Source: Burkholderiales bacterium (GTDB lineage: Bacteria > Pseudomonadota > Gammaproteobacteria > Burkholderiales > Burkholderiaceae_C). From it: DNA of 64,000 nt. Within the stretch, counting starts at the first letter, position 1. Each line of letters opens with the position of its first letter. The notes beneath the pieces were generated by a model. It made no database searches, was not told the origin of the DNA, and saw only the letters and a list, made by a program, of their open reading frames with translations. Where the stretch lies: positions 1 to 64,000 of the forward strand of contig JAECRL010000016.1 of the NCBI GenBank assembly GCA_016000265.1, in the 5' to 3' direction. Position numbers and translations under genes: made by a program. This document shows, one piece after another, positions 24,462 to 33,680 of the stretch.

Positions 24462-27400
24462 GTGTCCGTTGCCCGGCAGAAGATCTTTCGCATCCGCCGC
24501 GAGTACAACTCCTGGGTCGCCAACGAGACCCTGGAGGACTACGCCCTGCGCTACACCCCGCGCACCTTCCGCAAATGGAGCGAGATGCGCGTGGCCAACA
24601 CGGCGTTCGGGGCCGTGTCCTTCCTGGCCCTGGAGGCCATCGGCGGGGCCATCGCGCTCAACCACGGTTTCAGCAACGCGCTGTGGGCCATCCTGGTGGT
24701 GGGCCTCATCACCTTCCTGACGGGCCTGCCCATCAGCTACTACGCCGCGAAGTACGGCGTCGACATGGACCTGCTCACCCGCGGCGCGGGCTTCGGCTAC
24801 CTGGGCTCCACGCTGACCTCGCTCATCTACGCGAGCTTCACTTTCATCTTCTTCGCGTTGGAGGCGGCCATCATGGGCCTGGCGCTGGAGATGCTGTTCG
24901 GCTGGTCGCTGCCGGTGTGTTACGTCGTCTCGTCGCTGGTCATCATCCCGCTGGTCACGCACGGCATCACGCTGATCTCGCGCCTGCAGATGTGGACGCA
25001 GCCGCTGTGGCTGGGCCTGTGGGTGCTGCCCTTCATCGCCGTGGCCTGGAACAAACCGGAGGCCTACGTCGAGTTCACGCAGCTGGCCGGGCGCGCCACG
25101 GGCGACAGCGACTTCTCCTGGCTGGCCTTCGGCATGGCGGCCACGGTGGCGTTTTCGCTGATCGTGCAGGTGGGCGAGCAGGTGGACTTCCTGCGTTTTT
25201 TGCCCGAGAAGACCAGAGAAAACCGCGTGCGCTGGTGGACCGCGGTGCTGGTGGCCGGCCCGGGCTGGGTGGTGCCCGGCATGCTCAAGATGCTGGCCGG
25301 GGCCTTCCTGGCCTACCTGGCGCTGCAGCGCGAGGTCCCGGTGGACAAGGCCATCGAGCCCACGCAGATGTACCTCGCCGGCTTCAGCGAGGTCTTCGGC
25401 TCGCCGGCCGTGGCACTGGGGGTGACGGTGCTCTTCGTCATCGTCTCGCAGGTCAAGATCAACGTGACCAACGCGTACGCCGGGTCGCTGGCGTGGTCGA
25501 ACTTCTTTGCCAGGCTCACGCACAGCCACCCGGGGCGCGTGGTGTGGCTGGTCTTCAACGTGCTGATCGCGGTGCTGCTGATGACGCTGGGCGTCTTCGG
25601 CGCGCTGGAGCACGTGCTGGGGCTCTACAGCAACGTGGCCATCGCGTGGGTGGGCGCGCTGGTGGCCGACCTGGTCATCAACAAACCGCTGGGCTGGTCG
25701 CCCAAGGGCATCGAGTTCAAGCGCGCCTACCTGCACGACCTCAACCCCGTGGGCCTGGGGGCGACCCTGCTGGGCGCCGGCGTGGCGCTGCCGACCCACG
25801 CCGGCCTGTTCGGCCCCACCTTGATGCCGTGGGCGCCGTTCATCGCCTTGACGCTGGCCCTGATCGCCGCGCCCTTGCTGGCCTGGTGGACAAAAGGGCG
25901 CTACTACCTGGCGCGCCAGCCGCACACGCACTGGCTGCCGGGGCAGCAGGTGCAATGCAGCGTTTGCGACAACTTCTTCGAGGCCGAGGACATGGCCACC
26001 TGCCCGGCCTACGACGCGCCCATCTGCTCGCTGTGCTGCACGCTGGAGTCGCGCTGCCACGACCGGTGCAAAAGCCGCTCCAGCGCGGCCGAGCAGGTCT
26101 CCGACGTGCTCACCTCCTTGCTGCCTGCGAGGCTGTCGCGGCGCATGAATTTCCGCGTGGGCCACTACCTCGTGGTCTTCCTGTCGCTGGCGGCGCTGCT
26201 GGCCTTCGTGCTGGGCGTGGTCTATTACCAGGAGGGCGTGGTCAGCCCTTTGCTGGCCTCACCAGGGACGCTGTCAGGGGCGAACGCGGGCTTGCTGCAA
26301 GGGCCCTTCGTCAAGGTCTACGCGCTGTTGCTGCTGGCCGCGGCCGTGTGCGCCTGGTGGGTGGTGCTGGCCTCGGAGAGCCGCCGCATGGCGCAAGACG
26401 ACTCCAACCGCCAGAACCAGCTGCTGCAGCAGGAGATCGACGCGCACCGCCGCACCGACGTGGCCTTGCAGCAGGCCAAGGAGCTGGCCGAAGCCGCCAA
26501 CCAGGCCAAGACCCGTTACGTGGCGGGCATGACGCACGAGCTGCGCACCCCGCTCAACAGCATCATGGGCTACGTGCAGATCCTGCTCAAGGACGAGCCC
26601 CCGGCCGGCTCCAAGCGCGGCCCGCTGAGCACCATCCAGCGCAGCGGCGAGCACCTCATCGGCCTGATCGACGGCCTGCTGGACCTGGCCCGCATCGAGG
26701 CCGGTCGACTGCGGCTGGACCCCGCGCCCATGCCCCTGCTGGACTTCCTCAACGACGTGGTCGACATGGTCCAGCCGCAGGCCGAGGCCAAGGGCCTGGT
26801 TTTCCGGCTGGAGACGCGTGGGCGCGTGCCCGCCTGGGTGCACGCCGACGCCCGTCGCCTGCGCCAGATCCTCATCAACCTGACCAGCAACGCCGTGCGC
26901 TTCACCGAAAGGGGCCAGATCACGCTGCGACTGGACGCCCGCCGCGAGGTGCTGCGCTTCGAGGTGCTGGACACCGGCATCGGCATCGCGCCGCAGGACC
27001 TGGAGCGCATCTTCCTGCCCTTCGAGCGCGGCAGCGCGGGGCGACGCAGCAGCGAGCCCGGCACCGGACTGGGCCTGACCATCACCCACCTGCTGACCGA
27101 GCTGATGGGCGGTGAGCTCAGCGTGCAAAGCACCCTGGGGCAGGGCAGCACCTTCACCGTGCGCCTGTACCTGCGCGAGATCAGCCCGCCAGCGGCGCCC
27201 CCGCGCCTGGCCACCCAGCACTTCCGGCCCGTGACCGGCTACAGCGGGCCACGCCGCACGCTGCTGGTGGTGGACGACCAGCCCATCCAGCGCCAGATGC
27301 TGGCCGGCATGCTGCTCCCCCTGGGCTTCGCGGTGCGCGAGGCCGCCAGCGGCCACGAGGGGCTGGAGAGCGTGCGCGAGGCCGCCCCCGACGCCGTCTT

Positions 27401-27926
27401 GCTGGACATCAGCATGGACGACATGGACGGCTGGGCCACCGCACGCGCCATCCGCGAGGCGGGCTTCACGCAGGTGCCCATCATCATGGTGTCGGCCAAC
27501 GTGTTCGAGAACCGGCCCGAGAACCTCGCCGCCGCGCGGGCCCAGGCCTTCGTGGCCAAGCCGGTGATGGAGTCCGAGCTGCTGGGCACCCTGGCCGAAC
27601 ACCTCCAGCTGGACTGGGAGGCCGAGGCCCCGCTGCCCCTGCGCCACATCGGCGTGGCGGGGCAGCCGCCGCGCGCACCGGCTGAGCCGGCCGAGCCGCC
27701 TGGTGCCTTGCCGCAAGACGCCGTCTGGGAGCTGCACCGCCTGGCGCGCATGGGCCACGTGCAGGGCCTGCGCGAATCCTTGAGCGAGTGGCAGCGCGCC
27801 GCACCCGAGCACCAGGCGCGCTGGGCCGAGCTGGCGCGCCTGATCGACGACTTCGAGCTCGACGGCGTGGTCGCCCGGCTCCAACCCGAACTGATGGAGG
27901 ACCTTGAGGATGAACCTCGCAGCTGA
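24462..27926 (+). CDS. transporter-fused hybrid histidine kinase/receiver
   Basis: The GTG at 24462 has GGAG seven bases upstream; the GTG at 24444 is the longer alternative. The product is 1154 residues. Residues 1-480 form a 12-helix NCS1-like (purine/cytosine/allantoin permease) transporter domain. A Cys-rich zinc-ribbon-like segment follows (CSVCDNFFEAEDMATCP...CSLCCTLESRCHDRC), then two more membrane helices and a coiled coil. Next come HisKA with HELRTPLNS (phospho-His near 694), HATPase with GTGLGLTIT, and a receiver with LLVVDDQ and LLDISMDD (phospho-Asp near 984). A C-terminal tail of about 90 residues closes it. It probably senses or transports a nitrogenous solute and signals to the LuxR-type regulator that follows, controlling urt-fmd. 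Confidence 0.9.
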   Translation: MSVARQKIFRIRREYNSWVANETLEDYALRYTPRTFRKWSEMRVANTAFGAVSFLALEAIGGAIALNHGFSNALWAILVVGLITFLTGLPISYYAAKYGVDMDLLTRGAGFGYLGSTLTSLIYASFTFIFFALEAAIMGLALEMLFGWSLPVCYVVSSLVIIPLVTHGITLISRLQMWTQPLWLGLWVLPFIAVAWNKPEAYVEFTQLAGRATGDSDFSWLAFGMAATVAFSLIVQVGEQVDFLRFLPEKTRENRVRWWTAVLVAGPGWVVPGMLKMLAGAFLAYLALQREVPVDKAIEPTQMYLAGFSEVFGSPAVALGVTVLFVIVSQVKINVTNAYAGSLAWSNFFARLTHSHPGRVVWLVFNVLIAVLLMTLGVFGALEHVLGLYSNVAIAWVGALVADLVINKPLGWSPKGIEFKRAYLHDLNPVGLGATLLGAGVALPTHAGLFGPTLMPWAPFIALTLALIAAPLLAWWTKGRYYLARQPHTHWLPGQQVQCSVCDNFFEAEDMATCPAYDAPICSLCCTLESRCHDRCKSRSSAAEQVSDVLTSLLPARLSRRMNFRVGHYLVVFLSLAALLAFVLGVVYYQEGVVSPLLASPGTLSGANAGLLQGPFVKVYALLLLAAAVCAWWVVLASESRRMAQDDSNRQNQLLQQEIDAHRRTDVALQQAKELAEAANQAKTRYVAGMTHELRTPLNSIMGYVQILLKDEPPAGSKRGPLSTIQRSGEHLIGLIDGLLDLARIEAGRLRLDPAPMPLLDFLNDVVDMVQPQAEAKGLVFRLETRGRVPAWVHADARRLRQILINLTSNAVRFTERGQITLRLDARREVLRFEVLDTGIGIAPQDLERIFLPFERGSAGRRSSEPGTGLGLTITHLLTELMGGELSVQSTLGQGSTFTVRLYLREISPPAAPPRLATQHFRPVTGYSGPRRTLLVVDDQPIQRQMLAGMLLPLGFAVREAASGHEGLESVREAAPDAVLLDISMDDMDGWATARAIREAGFTQVPIIMVSANVFENRPENLAAARAQAFVAKPVMESELLGTLAEHLQLDWEAEAPLPLRHIGVAGQPPRAPAEPAEPPGALPQDAVWELHRLARMGHVQGLRESLSEWQRAAPEHQARWAELARLIDDFELDGVVARLQPELMEDLEDEPRS

Positions 27927-28557
27927 TGCCGTGGGCACCGTGCTCGTCGTCGACGACGCCCCCGACACGCTTCGCATGCTGTGCGACGCCCTGGCCGGCG
28001 AGGGCTACACCGTGCTGGTCGCGCGCGACGGCCTGCAGGCGCTTGGCCGCCTCGACGTCGTCACGCCCGATGCCATCCTGCTCGACGGCGTCATGCCCGG
28101 CCTCAGCGGCTTCGAGACCTGCCAGCGCATCAAGGCCCACCCGAGCGGGGCGGGGGTGCCGGTGATCTTCATGACCGGCCTGTCGGAGACCGCCGACGTG
28201 GTCGCGGGTTTCGACGCCGGTGGCGTGGACTACGTCGTCAAGCCCGTGCGCATCGAGGAGGTGCTGGCCCGCCTCAACACCCACGTGCGCAACGCCCGCG
28301 CGGCGCGTCGCCCCGTGGCGGCGCCGCCCCAGCCCACGCCGCCCGAGGCCGACCGCCTCAGCCACGCCGCGCTCACCCCGCGCGAGACGGAGGTCCTGAC
28401 CTGGCTGGCGCGTGGCAAGACCAACCGCGACATCGCCGAGATCCTGGGCATGAGCCACCGCACCGTCAACAAGCACCTGGAGCACGTCTTCGAGAAGCTG
28501 GGCGTGGAGACCCGCGCCGCCGCCGCCGCGCTGGCCAGCCGGGCCACCTCCGCGTGA
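27910..28557 (+). CDS. LuxR/NarL-type response regulator
   Basis: The ATG at 27910 overlaps the end of the sensor-kinase gene by 17 bases; the track's 27904 is a TTG. The product is 215 residues. The receiver is at residues 10-125, with VVDDAPD, phospho-Asp in LLDGVMPG and the Lys in YVVKPV. A proline-rich linker precedes the LuxR-type helix-turn-helix LTPRETEVLTWLARGKTNRDIAEILGMSHRTVNKHLEHVFEKLGV. It is the cognate output partner of the transporter-fused kinase and the likely regulator of the divergent amide-uptake operon. Confidence 0.95.
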   Translation: MNLAADAVGTVLVVDDAPDTLRMLCDALAGEGYTVLVARDGLQALGRLDVVTPDAILLDGVMPGLSGFETCQRIKAHPSGAGVPVIFMTGLSETADVVAGFDAGGVDYVVKPVRIEEVLARLNTHVRNARAARRPVAAPPQPTPPEADRLSHAALTPRETEVLTWLARGKTNRDIAEILGMSHRTVNKHLEHVFEKLGVETRAAAAALASRATSA

Positions 28558-28697
28558 CCCCGATGCCACATTCGAGGGGTCTTTCTCGCAAACCCTCATC
28601 CTCACCCACCGTGCCCGCTGTTCCGATGCGATAGGCTGCACAGCCTGATCATGATGACGATCAGACGTGGCAGATGAGGCCCAGGAGCAAGCAGTAC

Positions 28698-30143
28698 ATG
28701 GCATCACCGCCTTTTCAACCCACGCCGGCAGCGTGGGTTCCCTACCACCGCTTCAGCGAATTGATCTTCGTGTCGGTGCTGGGGCACATCGCCTTCGCGG
28801 CCTTTTTCGGCCTGGGGCTCGCACAGCCTTGGCTGGCCTTGTCCCTCGGCGGCAGCGGTCTGCTGGTGGGCGCGCTGTTTCCTTTGTTGCGCTCCAACCA
28901 TCCCGCCCGGCGGGTGCGCCTGGTGGCCCACGCGGTCCTGGTGCTCGACCTGCTGGCCGTCTGCGTCAGCCTGATCTGGATGGGCCTGCGCCCCCACCAC
29001 AGCGTGTGGTGGGTGGTGTGGTGGCCCATGTTCGCCGCCCACCTGCTGGGTTGGCGAGACGGGCTCACCTGGGTGCCCCTGACCTTGCTCGCTTGCCTGG
29101 CCCTGTGGCTCAACGACGTGCAAGGCTGGCTTTCGCCCCTCATGTCCTCCGAGGCCCTGCCGCTGCACGCGTTCCAGGCGGGCTTCCTGCTCATCGGCTG
29201 CGCCGTCAGCCTGGTGGTGCGTCGCGCTTACGAAGGCCATCAGCGCGACATCAACCACCAGCAGCGCACCATCCAGGTCCAGCAACAGGCCCTCGCCGAC
29301 CGCGCCGCCCACCTCGAAGACATGCTGCAGGCCGTCCAGCAGGCCAACCTGGAGCGCACGCGGCTGTTTGCGCAACTCAGCCACGAGGTGCGCACGCCGC
29401 TCAACGGCGTGCTGGGCTTCGCCCACCTGCTGGGGCAGACCGAGCTGAGCGAGCAGCAGGCTCGTCACCTCAGGCAGATCAACCAATGCGGCGACACCTT
29501 GCTGCAGATGGTCAACGAGGTGCTGGACTTCTCCCGGCTGGAGGCCCGAGATTGCCAGCCCGAACGCCTGGTCTTTGACGTGATGAGCCTGGCGCAGGAC
29601 GCCATGGACATGGTCTCGCCGGTGGCCTCGCAAAAAGGCGTGACCTTGCACCTGGAGCACGAAGTCCACCTCGCGGAGGCGGTGGGGGACCCCTTGCGCA
29701 TCAAGCAGGTCATGCTCAATTTGCTGGCCAATGCCGTGAAGTTCACCGACCAGGGTCAGGTCACCCTGCGCTGTCAGAGCGTCAGCGAGCCCGCGGGCGC
29801 CTGGTCGCTGCTCTTCGAGGTGCAGGACAGCGGCATCGGCGTGCCCCACGGCGAGTTGCCGCACCTCTTCGAGCCTTTTTGCGTGGCCAGCGACCGCACC
29901 ATCCAGCGCTACGGTGGCTCGGGCTTGGGGTTGGCCATCTGCAAGCGCCTGGTCGACATGATGGGCGGGCGCATCGGCGTGAGCAGCGAACCCGGCCAGG
30001 GCAGCTTGTTCTGGTTCAGCGTGCCCGTTGCGCTGCCGGGGCCCATGTCGGCACCCGCGTCCGCCGTCGAAACCGCACCTGGATCTGCAGCGACCCCCGC
30101 CCCCGCGTCAGGCGGCGTCGAGCCGCGCACCCACCACGCCTGA
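28698..30143 (+). CDS. membrane histidine kinase without receiver
   Basis: The ATG at 28698 has AGGAG ten bases before it; the ATG at 28674 is a longer option. The 481-residue protein has about six N-terminal hydrophobic helices (residues 20-190), a coiled-coil linker, HisKA with [11 protein letters not shown] (phospho-His near 230), and an HATPase domain with [20 protein letters not shown] and [12 protein letters not shown]. An Ala/Pro-rich tail follows. There is no receiver and no adjacent response regulator in the same direction, so its partner is elsewhere or it signals to the regulator upstream at 27910. A CTGATC-N8-GATCAG inverted repeat lies 33-53 bases upstream of the ATG. Confidence 0.93.
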   Translation: MASPPFQPTPAAWVPYHRFSELIFVSVLGHIAFAAFFGLGLAQPWLALSLGGSGLLVGALFPLLRSNHPARRVRLVAHAVLVLDLLAVCVSLIWMGLRPHHSVWWVVWWPMFAAHLLGWRDGLTWVPLTLLACLALWLNDVQGWLSPLMSSEALPLHAFQAGFLLIGCAVSLVVRRAYEGHQRDINHQQRTIQVQQQALADRAAHLEDMLQAVQQANLERTRLFAQLSHEVRTPLNGVLGFAHLLGQTELSEQQARHLRQINQCGDTLLQMVNEVLDFSRLEARDCQPERLVFDVMSLAQDAMDMVSPVASQKGVTLHLEHEVHLAEAVGDPLRIKQVMLNLLANAVKFTDQGQVTLRCQSVSEPAGAWSLLFEVQDSGIGVPHGELPHLFEPFCVASDRTIQRYGGSGLGLAICKRLVDMMGGRIGVSSEPGQGSLFWFSVPVALPGPMSAPASAVETAPGSAATPAPASGGVEPRTHHA

Positions 30144-30144
30144 G

Positions 30145-30777
30145 TCAGCCGCCCCAGCTCAGCTGGCTGTGGCCATCGCGGTGGTGCACCACGCCGCCTT
30201 GCACGCTGAGGGCGTCTTCCACCAGCCAGCGCACCGCCTGGGGGTACACGCGGTGCTCCTGCACCAGCACCCGGGCAGACAGCGCCTCGGGCGTGTCGCC
30301 TGGCAAGACCGGCACCGCGGCCTGCGCCACGATCGGGCCATGGTCCAGCTCCGGCGTGACGAAGTGCACGGTGGCGCCCGCCAGCTTGCAGCCGGCCTCG
30401 ATGGCGCGCTGGTGCGTGTGCAGCCCCGGGAAGGCCGGCAGCAGCGAGGGGTGCACGTTGAGCATGCGGCCCTCGAAGTGGCGCACGAAGCCCTCGGTCA
30501 GGATGCGCATGAAGCCCGCCAGCACCACCACGTCGGGTGCGAAAACATCGATCACCTTGGCCAGTTCGGCGTCGAACGCTTCCCGCGAGGTGAAAGCCTT
30601 GTGGTCGACCACCGCCGTGGCGATGCCTTGCTCGGCGGCGAAGCGCAGCCCCGAGGCGTCGGCCTTGTTGCTGATGACGGCCGCGATGCGGGCGGGCCAG
30701 CTTTCTTGCTGGCAGGCGTGCACGATGGCTTCCATGTTGGAGCCGCGGCCGCTGATGAGGATGACGATGGATTTCAT
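30145..30777 (-). CDS. purN: phosphoribosylglycinamide formyltransferase PurN
   Basis: This 210-residue protein is full length for the 10-formyl-THF-dependent GAR transformylase of purine synthesis. Visible motifs are [14 protein letters not shown] at the N-terminus for phosphate binding, the catalytic Asn/His block [22 protein letters not shown] near 105-125, and the THF-site [15 protein letters not shown] near 136-150. It acts in the cytoplasm. It is convergent with the sensor kinase (one base apart) and divergent from trpS across a 230-base intergenic region that shows no clear regulatory motif. Confidence 0.98.
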   Translation of the reverse strand: MKSIVILISGRGSNMEAIVHACQQESWPARIAAVISNKADASGLRFAAEQGIATAVVDHKAFTSREAFDAELAKVIDVFAPDVVVLAGFMRILTEGFVRHFEGRMLNVHPSLLPAFPGLHTHQRAIEAGCKLAGATVHFVTPELDHGPIVAQAAVPVLPGDTPEALSARVLVQEHRVYPQAVRWLVEDALSVQGGVVHHRDGHSQLSWGG

Positions 30778-31007
30778 GGTGAGGCGCGCATTTTAGGTTC
30801 TCGGGTGATCGGGGTGTTTTTGAGGTTGGGTTTCGTGCTGCGGTTGGTGCGTGGCTCGCTGGGTGGGGAGCGTGTGATCCGGCCCTGCGCGGTGGTGCCC
30901 CGCGAGCGAGGTCCCGGAGCAGGCCCCCCTCGTCCCCATCCCGTTGCTCAAACCGTGGCAAGTCCATCCCCAACCCACCCAACCCCCACCGCCCCTAAAA
31001 TCACCGG

Positions 31008-32360
31008 ATGAACCAGCGCGTCCTCACCGGCATCACGACCACCGGCACCCCCCACCTCGGCAACTACGTCGGCGCCATCCGCCCGGCCATCGCGGCCAGC
31101 CGCGAGCCTGGGGTCGAGAGCTTCTTCTTCCTGGCCGATTACCACGCCCTCATCAAGTGCGACGACCCGGCGCGCATCGCCCGCTCGCGCCTGGAGATCG
31201 CCGCCACCTGGCTGGCCGCCGGCCTCGACACCTCGCGCGTGACCTTCTACCGCCAGAGCGACATCCCCGAAATCACCGAACTCAACTGGCTGCTGACCTG
31301 CGTGACGGCCAAGGGCCAGATGAACCGCGCCCACGCCTACAAGGCCTCGGTCGACGCCAACGAAGCCAAGGGCGCCGAGCCCGACGACGGCGTGACCATG
31401 GGCCTGTTCTGCTACCCCGTGCTGATGGCCGCCGACATCCTGCTCTTCAACGCCCACCGCGTGCCCGTGGGCCGCGATCAGGTGCAGCACATCGAGATGG
31501 CGCGCGACGTGGCCCAGCGCTTCAACCACCTCTATGGCGCAGGCAAAGAGCTGTTCGTGCTGCCCGAGGCCGAGATCGAAGAAAGCGTGGCCACCTTGCC
31601 CGGCCTGGACGGCCGCAAGATGAGCAAGAGCTACGACAACACCGTGCCCCTGTTCGAAGGCGGCGCCAAGGGCCTCAAAGACGCCATCGCCCGCGTGGTG
31701 ACCGACTCCCGCCTGCCCAGTGAGCCCAAAGACCCCGCGGCCTCCCACCTGGTCACCCTGCACGACGCCTTCGCCGACGCCGCCACCCGCGAGGCCTTCC
31801 GCCGCGACCTGGTCGCCGGCCTGGGCTGGGGGGACGCCAAGCAGCGCGTGGTCGACCTGATCGAAGCCCACGTGGGCCCGATGCGCGCCCACTACGCCGA
31901 GCTGATGGCCCACCCGGAGCGCATCGAAGAGGTGTTGCAGGCCGGTGCGGACAAGGCCCGCCGCACGGCCACGCCTTTCCTCAACGAACTGCGCCAGGCC
32001 GTGGGCCTGCGCCAGATGGTGGCCGTGGCCCGGCCAGCGGCCCAGGGCGCCACCGAGAAGGTCGCGCTGCCGCTCATCAAACAATACCGCGAGGCCGACG
32101 GCCTGTTCTACTTCAAGCTCACCACCCACCAGGGCGCGCTGCTGCTGCAAAGCCGTGGCCTGGCCGATGGCCGCGAGGCCGGCAACTGGGTCAAGCGCCT
32201 GAAGAGCGAAGGCGAGGCCGCGCTGGCTGAGGCCCCCGTGGCCCGCGCCGAAGGCGTGGACGCCCAGGCCGTGTCCGACGCCCTGGGCGCCCTGGCCGAG
32301 GCCACGCGCCAGGCCGAGGCCGAGAAGGCCGAGAAAGCGGCCAAGGCCGCCCAGGCGTGA
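31008..32360 (+). CDS. trpS: tryptophanyl-tRNA synthetase
   Basis: This 450-residue class I synthetase has a HIGH-type motif HLGNYVGAIRP at residues 16-26 and KMSKSYDN near 205. The tryptophan/ATP site blocks are FFLADYHALI and LMAADILLFNAHRVPVGRDQVQHIEMARD. The protein is longer than the usual 330-350 residues because of a C-terminal extension of about 90 residues. That extension carries a KQYREADGLFYFKLTTHQGALLLQSRGLADGREAGNWVKRLKSEG segment and an Ala/Glu/Lys-rich helix; this extended form is familiar from beta-proteobacteria. It overlaps the next gene by four bases. Confidence 0.98.
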   Translation: MNQRVLTGITTTGTPHLGNYVGAIRPAIAASREPGVESFFFLADYHALIKCDDPARIARSRLEIAATWLAAGLDTSRVTFYRQSDIPEITELNWLLTCVTAKGQMNRAHAYKASVDANEAKGAEPDDGVTMGLFCYPVLMAADILLFNAHRVPVGRDQVQHIEMARDVAQRFNHLYGAGKELFVLPEAEIEESVATLPGLDGRKMSKSYDNTVPLFEGGAKGLKDAIARVVTDSRLPSEPKDPAASHLVTLHDAFADAATREAFRRDLVAGLGWGDAKQRVVDLIEAHVGPMRAHYAELMAHPERIEEVLQAGADKARRTATPFLNELRQAVGLRQMVAVARPAAQGATEKVALPLIKQYREADGLFYFKLTTHQGALLLQSRGLADGREAGNWVKRLKSEGEAALAEAPVARAEGVDAQAVSDALGALAEATRQAEAEKAEKAAKAAQA

Positions 32361-32803
32361 TCGCATCCCCCAGCACCAAGCCCATGGCCGGCATCCACAT
32401 CACCGACATCGAGTCCGCCATCAACTGGTGGCGCGAGCGCTCGCCTTCGCCAGACGGCATCAGCCTGTGCCCCGCGCTGCGCCAGCTCGCCGAGGTCTAC
32501 GCCTTGATGGTGTACTTCCACGAGACCGAGTGCGACGAGGACACCATGCCCCGCTCGGCCCGCGAGGCCTGGCAGGCCTGGTACGACACCACGCCGGACA
32601 CGCCCTGCATCGCCATCTGCTCGACCAGCCAGGGCGACGACCTCTGCAAGGGCTGTGGCCGCACCTTCGACGAGGTGCAGCTCTGGCCCGAGATGACGCC
32701 CGCGGAGAAGCGCGCCACCTGGCGGCGCATCACGCTGGAGTCCAGCGCCTGGCGCTTCAACCGTTACGCCGAGCGAGCCGCCGAGCGCTCGCGCGAGGAC
32801 TGA
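32357..32803 (+). CDS. DUF3717/DUF1289 fusion protein
   Basis: The GTG at 32357 gives 148 residues; the ATG at 32384 is an alternative. Residues 10-60 match DUF3717 (HITDIESAINWWRERSPSPDGISLCPALRQLAEVYALMVY), a family mostly from Burkholderiales. Residues 80-135 match DUF1289 (TPCIAICSTSQGDDLCKGCGRTFDEVQLWPEMTPAEKRATWRRI), a small Cys-containing domain that may bind a metal. The two are often separate proteins, so this is a natural fusion. It is coupled to trpS by a GTGA overlap. Function unknown. Its 3' end overlaps the convergent gene by 40 bases. Confidence 0.9.
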   Translation: MIASPSTKPMAGIHITDIESAINWWRERSPSPDGISLCPALRQLAEVYALMVYFHETECDEDTMPRSAREAWQAWYDTTPDTPCIAICSTSQGDDLCKGCGRTFDEVQLWPEMTPAEKRATWRRITLESSAWRFNRYAERAAERSRED

Positions 32804-33534
32804 GCCTCACCCGAGACGCGCTGCTTGAGCACCTTCCACAGGAAGGGCACGATGGCGCGCGCGAACGCCGGCAGGTCGGCCCGTGCGATGCAGGGCAGCT
32901 CGGTGCCGTGCTCCCAGGTCGGGTTGCGCTGCTCGAAGAAGCGGATGTCCGGGTCGGCGCGCATCGCGTCCGTGATGGCGGCCACGTCGGACTTCAGGCG
33001 GTTGGCGTCTTCACCGAACTCCAGCAGCTGGGTCTGCCGGTTGAGCTTGCCGGGGAACAGCGCTTCACAGTAGTCGATCACCAGGTCCGACATCTCGGGC
33101 GAGGGCCGCTCGCGGCGCGGGTGGAACTCGGGGAAGTTGCGCGCCAGCAGCAGGTAGGTCTTGTAGCCCTTGGAGATCAGCAGCCAGTACTGGCGCGTGA
33201 AGGGCGATTTGAGGGCCTCGGTGAACATCTTCCAGGCGAAGGCCGTTTGCAGCGCGCGCGAGCCCCAGTGGGCGCGCTCGATGATGGTGTCGCCGCTGAA
33301 CAGGCCCTTGACCACCTTGCCGCCCAGCTGGAACTTGTAGACGCCCAGGGTGGAGAAGCCCACGATGTCGTGCGTGTGCTTGTGCCGCACCACGAAGACG
33401 CCTTCTTTGCGGGCGAGGTCGTCCAGGAAGGTCGACAAGGGGCTGCAGGCGTAGTGGGCCTCGAACAGCGCGTGCATGCGGCGCACCTCCTTGACGCTCA
33501 AGGTGTGGACCTTCTGGTAGGTGGTGTACAGCAT
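32764..33534 (-). CDS. GNAT-like acyltransferase-fold protein of unknown function
   Basis: This 256-residue protein has a likely GNAT core. HDIVGFSTLGVYKFQLGGKVVKGLFSGDTIIERAHWGSRALQTAFAWKMF (residues 58-106) resembles the beta4-beta5-alpha3 acyl-CoA-binding stretch. FTRQYWLLISKGYKTYLLLARNFPEF follows. The C-terminal 80 residues are helical and basic. No close family is named with certainty; PEP-CTERM/exosortase-linked and FeeM-like acyltransferases have similar layouts. Its 3' end overlaps the DUF1289 gene by 40 bases tail to tail. A PsrA-type inverted repeat lies about 110 bases upstream of its start. Confidence 0.6.
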   Translation of the reverse strand: MLYTTYQKVHTLSVKEVRRMHALFEAHYACSPLSTFLDDLARKEGVFVVRHKHTHDIVGFSTLGVYKFQLGGKVVKGLFSGDTIIERAHWGSRALQTAFAWKMFTEALKSPFTRQYWLLISKGYKTYLLLARNFPEFHPRRERPSPEMSDLVIDYCEALFPGKLNRQTQLLEFGEDANRLKSDVAAITDAMRADPDIRFFEQRNPTWEHGTELPCIARADLPAFARAIVPFLWKVLKQRVSGEAQSSRERSAARSA

Positions 33535-33645
33535 GGGGGGCCTCGGGAAGTCGTCTTGTGAGGGCGGATCTTCCGGCCTGCAGGCCCCCCGGCGAACAGG
33601 GTAAACCTGAACGGTTCTCGATATACGCTCAATCAGGGGGTGTTT

Positions 33646-33659
33646 GAAACGGTGGTTTG
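33646..33659 (-). promoter_or_regulatory. PsrA-like inverted repeat GAAAC-N4-GTTTG
   Basis: GAAACGGTGGTTTG fits the published-style PsrA consensus G/CAAAC-N2-4-GTTTG/C of the TetR-type fatty-acid regulator. It lies in the 146-base gap between ppk2 and the GNAT-like gene. Two copies of GTTTGAAAC (33642-33650 and 33687-33695) surround it. This is a sequence match only. Confidence 0.35.
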
Positions 33660-33680
33660 ACGCCTGGGTAAATCATTCAA

